Shown one piece after another: positions 1 through 6,482 of a stretch of 33,402 nucleotides of DNA. Made by a program: the position numbers and the translations under genes. The stretch's first letter is position 1, and each line of letters begins with the position of its first letter. Location of the stretch: assembly GCA_021811275.1 (NCBI GenBank), contig JAJZPI010000023.1, forward strand, positions 1 through 33,402, in the 5' to 3' direction. Under the pieces are notes generated by a model that was not told the DNA's origin, searched no databases, and worked only from the letters and a program-made list of their open reading frames with translations. This stretch comes from Deltaproteobacteria bacterium. Lineage in GTDB: Bacteria; Desulfobacterota; Desulfarculia; Desulfarculales; Desulfarculaceae.

Positions 1-1
1 G

Positions 2-280
2 GAACGGCTGGTGCGCGAGCTGATGCAGAACGGCCTACAGGGAATCGAGGCATTTTACAGCGAGCACGACCAGCCCACCCGGCGGGCGCTCGCCTCCCTG
101 GCGGGACGGCTGGGGCTGGTGATCAGCGGCGGCACCGACTTCCACGGCCAGCCCAAGCCCGACATCCGGCTGGGCGTGGGCAAGGGCGACCTGCGGGTGC
201 CGCCCTCGGTCCTGGCCGGCCTCAAGCAGCGGCGCGAGGTCATGCTGGCCCCGCGCCGGGAGGCCCTCCCGTGCAGTTGA
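2..280 (+). CDS. PHP-domain phosphoesterase, C-terminal part (5' end outside window)
   Basis: The reading frame is open to the left window edge, so only the last ~92 residues are seen. They contain SEHDQP and then GGTDFHG, followed by KPDIRLGVG and VPPSVL. This is the C-terminal signature of TrpH/YciV-like PHP phosphoesterases, whose Asp and His in the (S/T)DFHG motif bind catalytic metal. Known members hydrolyse 3',5'-nucleoside bisphosphates or trim RNA 5' ends; which substrate applies here cannot be told. The stop overlaps the GTG start of the following metallo-hydrolase by 10 bases, so the two are probably translationally coupled. Confidence 0.85.
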   Translation, partial: ERLVRELMQNGLQGIEAFYSEHDQPTRRALASLAGRLGLVISGGTDFHGQPKPDIRLGVGKGDLRVPPSVLAGLKQRREVMLAPRREALPCS

Positions 281-1059
281 CCGTGCTTGGCTCCGGCACC
301 TGCGAGCTGCGGCGGGAGCGCTCCTCGCCGGCCTACCTGGTCGAAGCCGGTCCGCAATCGATCATGCTCGATTTGGGCCAGGGGGCGTGGCGCAGGCTTT
401 TGCAGGCCGGGCGCGACCCGGCCCACATCACGGCCGTGCTGATCAGCCATTTGCACATAGATCACCTGGCCGACCTGTTGCCGCTGCTCTTCGCCCTCCG
501 CTACGACCCCCACATGAAAGCCCACGCCCGGGTGGACCTGGCCGGCCACCCGGACATGCAAGCCGTCACCCAGGGCCTGGCCGGAATATGGGGGCATTGG
601 GTGGAGCCGGATGCCGGCAACCTCGTCACCCATTGGCTCTCGCCGGGCTACAGCCTGGAGTTGGGCCCGGTGCGCGTGCGTACTGCCGCCGCCGGCCACA
701 CCAAGGCCAATCTGGCCTATCGTCTGGAGTACGAAGGGGCCAGCCTGGTCTATCTGGGCGACAGCGAAGCCACTCCGCAGTTGGTGGAGTTTTGCCGCCT
801 GGCCGATTTGATAATCGCCCACTGCGGGAGCAGCGACGAGCGCCCCAAGCAGGGTCATCTCGGCCCCAGCGCCGCCGGCGATCTGGCCGCTCAGGCCCAG
901 GCCCGGGGCCTGCTGCTCAGCCATCTCTACCGCGACGTCGACCCACAGCGGGCCCTGCAGGGAGCCGCCTCCCGTTTCAACGGTCAGGTCCTGCTGGCCG
1001 AGGACCTGCAGTGCTGGCGGGTGTCGGAGGGCGCAACCCAGGCCGACCCCGTCGTCTGA
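271..1059 (+). CDS. Metallo-beta-lactamase-fold hydrolase, RNase Z-like
   Basis: The 262-residue protein starts MQLTVLGSGT, as in the RNase Z/ElaC branch of the metallo-beta-lactamase superfamily. The zinc motif HLHIDH lies at about residues 60-65. Further candidate ligands are His in AAGHTKAN, Asp in YLGDSEAT and His in LLLSHLYRD. The fold and metal site are clear, but the RNase Z exosite arm is not evident, so tRNA 3'-end processing is not assured; generic phosphodiesterase or other MBL hydrolase activity is equally possible. The GTG start lies inside the end of the PHP gene (10-base overlap), so a shared nucleotide or RNA metabolic role with that phosphoesterase is an inference from coupling. 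Confidence 0.85.
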   Translation: MQLTVLGSGTCELRRERSSPAYLVEAGPQSIMLDLGQGAWRRLLQAGRDPAHITAVLISHLHIDHLADLLPLLFALRYDPHMKAHARVDLAGHPDMQAVTQGLAGIWGHWVEPDAGNLVTHWLSPGYSLELGPVRVRTAAAGHTKANLAYRLEYEGASLVYLGDSEATPQLVEFCRLADLIIAHCGSSDERPKQGHLGPSAAGDLAAQAQARGLLLSHLYRDVDPQRALQGAASRFNGQVLLAEDLQCWRVSEGATQADPVV

Positions 1060-1488
1060 CCCCGCCCCGCCCCCGGCGGCCGAAAGGCCAGCCCTAGTGA
1101 AAAAATGAACGTAGTCCAGGGGATAGCAACTCTTTCCCTTGACCGCCCTTCGTTAAATTTGATAGGCTGCTTCCGAAGTCAGCAAGCTCCTCCTTACTGT
1201 CCTTGCCCAACCAACAGGAGGTGGAATGTCTGTCCTGACCTCGGTCGAGCGGCTATGAGCCGGCGGCCGCAAGGCGGGAACATGCGACCACTGTTGAAGG
1301 GTCTAGCCGGACCAAATGATGATCGGTTCTCCCTGAGCACAAGGCTTGCCGGCGCTTGCTGGACAAAGGGCCAAGGTCCGTCCCTTACGGGACGCCAACC
1401 AGCCCCGCCGGTCCGGCGGCAAGCGCCTCCGCCTGGCGCCGGCCGGGTATTTTGACCGACGCGAAAAACCTACAGCGAGGCAACGGCC
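1060..1488. other. 429-bp intergenic leader region upstream of the usp-TRAP genes
   Basis: No convincing gene of normal size is seen. Just after the hydrolase stop is a GGCC-GAAA-GGCC mini-hairpin. A strong Shine-Dalgarno AGGAGGT at 1216-1222 precedes a 10-codon frame (1226-1258, MSVLTSVERL). Short hairpins follow, including GTCCC-TTAC-GGGAC (1380-1393) and the near-perfect palindrome CCGCCGGTCCGGCGG at about 1405-1419. The region probably carries the promoter and 5' leader of the usp/TRAP genes, but I could not identify a good -35/-10 pair or a known riboswitch. Confidence 0.5.
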
Positions 1489-1980
1489 ATGAAGAGCAAA
1501 GTTCTGATCCCCGTGGACACCGCCCGCAACTCCCTCACCGCCGAGGAATACGCGCTCAAGCTAAATTGGCGCATGCCCATTCAGGCCACCCTGATCAACG
1601 TCATCAACACCAAGCGCCTGGAAGGCCACGGCATCAGCGCCGACGACCAGGAACGCATCATGGCCAGCATGCGCCGCCGGGCCGAGGACGTCCTAAAGTT
1701 GGCCTCCGAGCCCTTCTCCAAGGCCGACGTGGACTTCGACACCAGGATAGAGGTGGGCCCTCCGGGCCCCACCATCTGCAAGGTGGCCGAGGAGGATGGC
1801 TACGAGATGGTGATCATCCCCCAGAGCGGCCTCACGGAGTGGGAGGAGATCCTGGGGGGCAGCGTGGTGCGCACGGTGCTCACCAAATGCAAGGTGCCGG
1901 TGCTGTTGGTCAAGCATACCAAGGAGCAGATGGAGACCCAGCGCCGCCTGCGCGGCGAGAAGGAGTTGCTGCCCAGGTGA
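1489..1980 (+). CDS. Universal stress protein (UspA family)
   Basis: This 163-residue single-domain protein begins KVLIPVDTARNS, the UspA alpha/beta fold with its Asp near the end of strand 1, and ends with EILGGSVVRTVLTKCKVPVLLVK. That is a recognisable but degenerate form of the G-x2-G-x9-G(S/T) nucleotide-binding loop, so ATP binding is uncertain. The start ATG has a GAGG ribosome binding site about 9 bases upstream. It lies 79 bp ahead of a TRAP transporter. Usp proteins encoded beside TRAP transporters are known (TeaD next to TeaABC regulates ectoine uptake), so a role in modulating this transporter is a reasonable inference. A charged ~20-residue tail follows the Usp domain. Confidence 0.88.
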   Translation: MKSKVLIPVDTARNSLTAEEYALKLNWRMPIQATLINVINTKRLEGHGISADDQERIMASMRRRAEDVLKLASEPFSKADVDFDTRIEVGPPGPTICKVAEEDGYEMVIIPQSGLTEWEEILGGSVVRTVLTKCKVPVLLVKHTKEQMETQRRLRGEKELLPR

Positions 1981-1989
1981 CGCCCTTGA

Positions 1990-2007
1990 GTGCGGGCAGG
2001 CCCGCAC
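1990..2007 (+). other. Inverted repeat between usp and the TRAP binding-protein gene
   Basis: GTGCGGGC and GCCCGCAC are separated by two bases, forming a near-perfect palindrome. No T-tract follows, so it is not an ordinary intrinsic terminator. It could be an operator or an mRNA hairpin separating expression of usp from the transporter genes; the sequence does not decide. Confidence 0.45.
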
Positions 2008-2059
2008 GGTCGGCCTGGCGGCGGGGGATAGCTAAACACCTATGTCCAAGGGAGGGATT

Positions 2060-3124
2060 ATGCGTTTGCCCAAATGGTTGGTAGTGACGGCGGCGGTCTT
2101 GGTGAGCGTTGCCTTCATCGCGCCCGCGGCCCTGGCCCAGGCGAAAAAGAAGCCGTCGCTGGATGCCTGGAAACCGGCCTTCGATTACTCGACCGCCAAA
2201 TACAAGATCAAGGTCAGCAACGTCAGCCATCCCGGCATCAAGGGCGTCTTCGCCGGCTTCGCCATGCGCGACGAGCTGTGGAAGGCCACCAACGGCCAGA
2301 TCTATTTCGAGTACCTTCCCTTCTCCATGTTGGGCGGCGAGGTGGAGGTCCTGAACCAGGTTCAGATGGGCGCCATCCAGGGCATGAGCGTCAGCTCGGT
2401 GGCCGCTCCCAACATGGGCCCGCGCATGGGCATCGTCAACCTGCCCTACCTGATCAACGACTATGACAAGCTGGAGAAGTTCGTCGGCAACGAGAAACTC
2501 TTCCAGCACTTCCTGGACGGCATGAAGCACCAGGGCATCATGGGCCTGGACATCACCGGCTACGGCCAGTACGGCTGGGCCACCACCGTCCCGGTGACCA
2601 CGGTGGAAGAGGCCCGCAAGGTGAAGATCCGCATCGCCGAGGCCCCGGTCAACAAGGCCGTCTACAAGGCATGGGGCTTCAACCCCGTGGTCATGCCCTG
2701 GCCCGACGTGCCCACCGCCCTCAAGCAGGGCGTGATCGAGGGCCTGGACCACACCCAGCTGGTCTGCTACATCGACAAGAAGTTCGACGTGGCCAAGCAC
2801 TTCACCACCCTGAACTACGCCCAGGGTCTGTTCATCTGGATCTTCAACGAGAAGTGGTTCAAGTCCCTGCCCGCCGACCTGCAGAAGACCTTTGTGAAGG
2901 TGGTCAAGGAAACCGCCAAGACCTACCGCGACCAGACCAAGGAACAGGCCGCCGAAACCCGCAAGCTGGCCATCGCCAACGACGGCGTGACCTTCCACGA
3001 CCTTTCCGCCGCCGACTACAAGACCTTGCAGCAAGAGGGCGACGTGGTGCACAAGGAGTTCGCCAAGGAGATCGGTCCCGAGTACCTCAAAGAGGTCCAG
3101 GACTTCCTAGGCTACGGCAAGTAA
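2060..3124 (+). CDS. dctP: TRAP transporter substrate-binding protein (DctP family)
   Basis: The 354-residue periplasmic receptor of a tripartite ATP-independent transporter starts with a signal peptide: basic MRLPK, hydrophobic VVTAAVLVSVAFIAP and an ALA-QA cleavage site. The segment KIRIAEAPVNKAVYKAWGF, followed by VVMPWPDVPTALKQG and VIEGLD, is the family signature; the Arg in KIR normally salt-bridges the substrate carboxylate. The ATG at 2060 is preferred over the in-frame ATG at 2042 because GGAGG sits at 2051-2055 and the signal peptide then begins canonically. Genes for the two membrane subunits follow. The symbol is a family name; the ligand, probably an organic acid, cannot be assigned. 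Confidence 0.93.
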   Translation: MRLPKWLVVTAAVLVSVAFIAPAALAQAKKKPSLDAWKPAFDYSTAKYKIKVSNVSHPGIKGVFAGFAMRDELWKATNGQIYFEYLPFSMLGGEVEVLNQVQMGAIQGMSVSSVAAPNMGPRMGIVNLPYLINDYDKLEKFVGNEKLFQHFLDGMKHQGIMGLDITGYGQYGWATTVPVTTVEEARKVKIRIAEAPVNKAVYKAWGFNPVVMPWPDVPTALKQGVIEGLDHTQLVCYIDKKFDVAKHFTTLNYAQGLFIWIFNEKWFKSLPADLQKTFVKVVKETAKTYRDQTKEQAAETRKLAIANDGVTFHDLSAADYKTLQQEGDVVHKEFAKEIGPEYLKEVQDFLGYGK

Positions 3125-3138
3125 AAAGCAACTACCCC

Positions 3139-3169
3139 GGCCGGGGGGCCCCCGCGGGGCTCCCCGGCC
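3139..3169 (+). other. Strong hairpin between TRAP binding-protein and permease genes
   Basis: GGCCGGGG (3139-3146) pairs with CCCCGGCC (3162-3169). A G-U pair joins this to an inner GCCCC/GGGGC stem with a 3-base loop, giving a continuous rod of about 14 pairs. No T-tract follows. It lies 15 bases after the binding-protein stop and 25 before the small-permease start. Hairpins placed like this in transporter operons commonly protect or partly terminate the upstream message, so that more binding protein than permease is made; that role is inferred. Confidence 0.7.
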
Positions 3170-3194
3170 TAAAAGTCAAGGGTGTGACATCGTC

Positions 3195-3698
3195 ATGATC
3201 CAACGCACATTGGACATCTTGGACAAGGGCCTGACCTGGTTCGAGGAGTGGACGCTCTACCTGTGCGTCATGGTGGGCATGATCTCCCTGTTCATCAACG
3301 TGGTCCTGCGCTACGGGTTCAACTACACCCTGGGATGGTCCGAGGAGTTGATCCGTGAGATCATCATCTACTCCACCTTCATAGGCTGCTCCGCGGCCAT
3401 AAAGAACCGCTCCCAGATCGTCATCGACGTGCTGGTGCAGCTGGTGCCCCGCCTGCGCCTGCCCCTGGCCTACGTCTGCAACCTGGCGGTGCTCTTCTAC
3501 TGTTTGTTCATGATGATCATGGGCTGGCAGATGGCCGCCCAGCAGGCCGCCACCATGCAGAAGACCATCCTGCTGGAGATACCCCTGGTGGTGTTGTTCA
3601 GCATACTGCCCCTCATGGGCGCCATGATGTTCGTGCGGACCCTGCAGGTGATGTGGAAGGACTACAACGAGGGCCGGGCCAAGGCATCCAATGCCTGA
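3195..3698 (+). CDS. dctQ: TRAP transporter small permease (DctQ family)
   Basis: This 167-residue inner-membrane protein has four predicted hydrophobic segments: around LYLCVMVGMISLFINVVL, IIIYSTFIGCSAA, AYVCNLAVLFYCLFMMIMG and VVLFSILPLMGAMMF. The pair of family features 'NVVLRYGFNYTLGWSEELIRE' near the first loop (split here for reading as NVVLRYGF and LGWSEEL) is typical of DctQ. It forms the membrane complex with the large permease encoded next. A GGGTG-type ribosome binding site lies shortly upstream. Length and topology are normal for the family. Confidence 0.92.
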   Translation: MIQRTLDILDKGLTWFEEWTLYLCVMVGMISLFINVVLRYGFNYTLGWSEELIREIIIYSTFIGCSAAIKNRSQIVIDVLVQLVPRLRLPLAYVCNLAVLFYCLFMMIMGWQMAAQQAATMQKTILLEIPLVVLFSILPLMGAMMFVRTLQVMWKDYNEGRAKASNA

Positions 3699-3764
3699 TC
3701 TTCGGCCGGTCCGTAGTCAACCAGGGCCCTCTGAGATGACAACTCTCGCAAAGGTCTGATCCAC

Positions 3765-5063
3765 ATGAAGATTCAATACATCCTCATCCTTTTGACTCTC
3801 CTGGGGTCCATGGCCGCCACCGTCCCGGTGTTTCTCTGCCTGATCTTTACCGGCTTGATGGGCTTCGCCCTGTTCACCGAAATCCCTCTGATCTTCGTCG
3901 TCCAGGCCATATTCCGCTCCATGGACAACTTCGCGCTCATCGTCGTCCTGTTCTTTATCCTCTGCGGCAACATCATGACCGCCGGCTCTATCGTCACCAA
4001 ATTGATCCGGGTGGCCAACGTCACCGTGGGCTGGTTGCCCGGTGGGCTGGCCATGGCCGGCGTGGTGGCCTGCGCCATGTTCGGGGCCATCAGCGGCTCC
4101 ACTGTGGCCACGGTGGTGGCCATCGGCGGCTTCATGATCCCGGCCTTGATCGACAACCATTATGAGGAAGGCTTCACCCTGGGGGTGATGACCACCGCCC
4201 CCAACCTGGGCATCATCATCCCGCCCTCCATAACCATGATCCTCTATTCCATGGTCAGCTCCTGTTCCCTGGAGGGCCTTTTCCTCACCGGCTTCATCCC
4301 CGGCCTGACCATCACCGCCGCCATGTGCCTCTACTGCTACTGGTGGGCCAAGCACAACCCGGGCTTCCAAACCGCGCCCTTCCCCACCTTCAAGGAACTG
4401 GTGTCCGCCTACAAGGAAGGCTTCTGGTCCTTGATGCTGCCGGTGGTCATCTTCGCCGGCATCTTCTCCGGGGCCTTCACCGCCAACGAGGCGGCGGTGG
4501 TGGCTTGCGTCTACGCCCTGATCGTGGAGATGTTCATCCACAAGACCACCAAATGGCTCAACCTCAAGAAGGTCATGGTCAACTCGGCGGTGACCAGCGC
4601 CAGCCTGCTCATCATCGTGGCCGGGGCCACCGTCTTCGGCAAGTACCTCACCATCGAGAACATTCCCACCCTGCTCAGCGAGGCCATCGTGGGCTCCATC
4701 ACCCAGCCCTGGGTCTTCCTGATGATAATGCAGATATGGCTCTTGATCGTGGGCATGTTCATGGACTGCATCAGCGCCACCCTGATCCTGACCCCGATCT
4801 TCCTGCCCATGCTGGAAAAATACGGCATCAACCCGGTGCACTTCGGACTCCTGATGACCATCAACCTGGCCATCGGCTACACCACGCCGCCCCTGGGCGT
4901 GAGCCTCTACATCACCGGCGCCATGCGCAACAAGGACCTGATCTACGTCTCCAAGGCGGCCTTCCCCTTCGTGATGATCCAGATCGCCTGCCTGATGCTC
5001 TACACCTACTGGCCGACGGCGGTGCTCTGGCTGCCCCGGGCCATGGGCTGGAACGTGGATTAA
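3765..5063 (+). CDS. dctM: TRAP transporter large permease (DctM family)
   Basis: This 432-residue, very hydrophobic protein has about 12 membrane segments and is the ion-coupled translocation subunit of the TRAP system. DctM signatures include GAISGSTVATVVAIGG, TTAPNLGIIIPPSITMILYS, FTANEAAVVACVYAL and the C-terminal GYTTPPLGVSLYITGA. It follows the small permease by 66 bp and is followed by a strong terminator, so it is the last gene of the transporter operon. Solute import is driven by a sodium or proton gradient; the substrate is unknown. Confidence 0.95.
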   Translation: MKIQYILILLTLLGSMAATVPVFLCLIFTGLMGFALFTEIPLIFVVQAIFRSMDNFALIVVLFFILCGNIMTAGSIVTKLIRVANVTVGWLPGGLAMAGVVACAMFGAISGSTVATVVAIGGFMIPALIDNHYEEGFTLGVMTTAPNLGIIIPPSITMILYSMVSSCSLEGLFLTGFIPGLTITAAMCLYCYWWAKHNPGFQTAPFPTFKELVSAYKEGFWSLMLPVVIFAGIFSGAFTANEAAVVACVYALIVEMFIHKTTKWLNLKKVMVNSAVTSASLLIIVAGATVFGKYLTIENIPTLLSEAIVGSITQPWVFLMIMQIWLLIVGMFMDCISATLILTPIFLPMLEKYGINPVHFGLLMTINLAIGYTTPPLGVSLYITGAMRNKDLIYVSKAAFPFVMIQIACLMLYTYWPTAVLWLPRAMGWNVD

Positions 5064-5084
5064 CGCCCTTTTCCCCGGACCTCA

Positions 5085-5128
5085 GCGGGCGCCGCATCCC
5101 CTCGGGGGGGCGGCGCCCGCCGCTTTTT
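5085..5128 (+). terminator. Intrinsic terminator of the usp-TRAP operon
   Basis: GCGGGCGCCGC (5085-5095) and GCGGCGCCCGC (5110-5120) form an 11-bp perfect stem, followed within three bases by TTTTT (5124-5128). It lies 22 bases after the large-permease stop. Confidence 0.88.
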
Positions 5129-5153
5129 GCCGCCCCGTGGGCCGCCGGGGGGC

Positions 5154-5182
5154 TTTCCCCGCCCGCAGCCGGGTAATATAAT
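5154..5182 (+). promoter_or_regulatory. Putative sigma70-type promoter for the histidine kinase gene
   Basis: A perfect -10 TATAAT (5177-5182) is preceded at 17-bp spacing by a weak -35 TTTCCC (5154-5159). Transcription would begin near 5189. This puts the ATG at 5181 outside the message and supports the ATG at 5211 as the kinase start. It follows the TRAP terminator directly, consistent with a new transcription unit. Confidence 0.5.
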
Positions 5183-5210
5183 GTCGGCTAGTCAAAGCTT
5201 GAGGAAAGCC

Positions 5211-6482
5211 ATGTCCGCCGCGCGGGAGGATCAGGCCGGCGCCAGCCTGGCCGACGAGGTCAAGCGCCTAAAATCACTGGTCGAGCTGGGCCGGTTGCTG
5301 GCTGACCCGGAGCAGGGCCTGGACGACAAGCTGCAAGCCGCCTTGGCCGTGCTGGCCCGTCAGGCCCGGGCCGAGCAGGCCTCCATCATGCTGCTGGAGG
5401 GTGAGCGGCTGGTGGTGGCGGCGGCCACCAATCCCCGCATCATCGGCCAGGCCACGCCGCTTTCCCAAAACGCCATCTCCACCCGCGTGGTATTTGACTG
5501 CCAGCCGGTTTGCCTGCCCGATCTGAGCGAGAGCCCCCTGGCCGAACTGGCCCGCGACGGCCACCGGAGCAGCTACCGCACCAAGAGCCTGATCAGCCTG
5601 CCGCTCACCGCCGACGGCGTGGCCGTGGGCGTGCTCAACCTGGCCGACAAGATCGGCGGCCAGGCCTTCACGCCCGCCGACCTGGACATGGCCCGGGACC
5701 TGGCCGGCCAGGTCAGCCGCCTGGTGCACTTCAGCGCCCTGCACAGCCGCCTGCTCGAGGCCCACCGCGAGCTCGCCCGCGAGCAGCGCGAGAAGGACGA
5801 GCTGCTGGGCCTGATCATCCACGACCTCAAGGCCCCGCTCGCCGCCGCCCGCCAGGCCTTGGGCCTGTTGCGGCCGGATGCCGTGCTGGACCGCGAGGAA
5901 CGGGCCCAGTTCCTGGCCCTGGCCGATGCCGACCTGGAATTGCTCTGGCGGCGGGTGACCAACCTGCTGGACCTGCGGCGCATGGAGCGGGGGGTGATGC
6001 CCCTGCAATCCGCCCCGCTGAACCTGGCGGCAATCGCCGCCGAGGCGGTGGCCCGGCTGACCCCCACGGCCAGGGTGCGCGAGGTGGAGCTGACCGTCGC
6101 CGCCGGGGCCGAGGCGGAGGCCATCCCCGAGGTCATGGCCGATAAGGACCTCCTGGAGCGCATCCTGGTCAACCTGGTCTTCAACGCCCTGAAATTCTCC
6201 TCACCCGACGAAGGCGGCGGCGGCCGGGTGGAGGTGCGGTTGGGTTTGCGCGGCTCTCAGGCCAGGCTGGACGTGATCGACAGCGGGCCGGGAGTGGACC
6301 CGGCCCTGGGGCAGGCCGTTTTCCAGCGCCACGTGCAGGGCGCGCCGGCCCAGGGTTCCAGCGGCCTGGGCCTCTATTTCTGCCGCCGCGCCGCCGGGCT
6401 GCTGGGCGGCCAGGTCTCCTTCGTCAATCTTGAGCAGGGCGGGGCCCGCTTCACCTTGCTCCTGCCTCTGGCCCGGGCCTGA
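5211..6482 (+). CDS. Soluble GAF-domain sensor histidine kinase
   Basis: The 423-residue protein has no membrane segment, so it is probably cytoplasmic. A GAF domain spans about residues 35-175. The dimerisation/phosphoacceptor helix carries LIIHDLKAPL, with His at about 204. The ATPase domain follows, with N-box LVFNALKFSS, G1 DSGPGVDP and G2 SSGLGLYFCRR. The ATG at 5211 has GAGG six bases upstream and is preferred over ATG 5181, which overlaps the -10 TATAAT. Its stop overlaps the response-regulator start (TGATG), so the two form a coupled two-component pair. The GAF ligand or signal is not identifiable. Confidence 0.9.
   Translation: MSAAREDQAGASLADEVKRLKSLVELGRLLADPEQGLDDKLQAALAVLARQARAEQASIMLLEGERLVVAAATNPRIIGQATPLSQNAISTRVVFDCQPVCLPDLSESPLAELARDGHRSSYRTKSLISLPLTADGVAVGVLNLADKIGGQAFTPADLDMARDLAGQVSRLVHFSALHSRLLEAHRELAREQREKDELLGLIIHDLKAPLAAARQALGLLRPDAVLDREERAQFLALADADLELLWRRVTNLLDLRRMERGVMPLQSAPLNLAAIAAEAVARLTPTARVREVELTVAAGAEAEAIPEVMADKDLLERILVNLVFNALKFSSPDEGGGGRVEVRLGLRGSQARLDVIDSGPGVDPALGQAVFQRHVQGAPAQGSSGLGLYFCRRAAGLLGGQVSFVNLEQGGARFTLLLPLARA

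Noticed and set aside
1105-1455. 116-codon reading frame in the gap before usp
   Set aside because: No ribosome binding site, unusual composition (Pro/Arg/Gly/Ala), no recognisable family, and it runs through hairpins.
3717-4841. Long minus-strand open frame opposite the TRAP large permease
   Set aside because: It is His/Gly/Asp-rich antisense of a clear membrane-protein gene, as expected from GC-rich codon usage; no family resemblance.
5127-5210. Upstream starts (5127, 5181) for the histidine kinase
   Set aside because: 5127 overlaps the TRAP terminator T-tract and 5181 overlaps a TATAAT box; ATG 5211 has a well-spaced GAGG.
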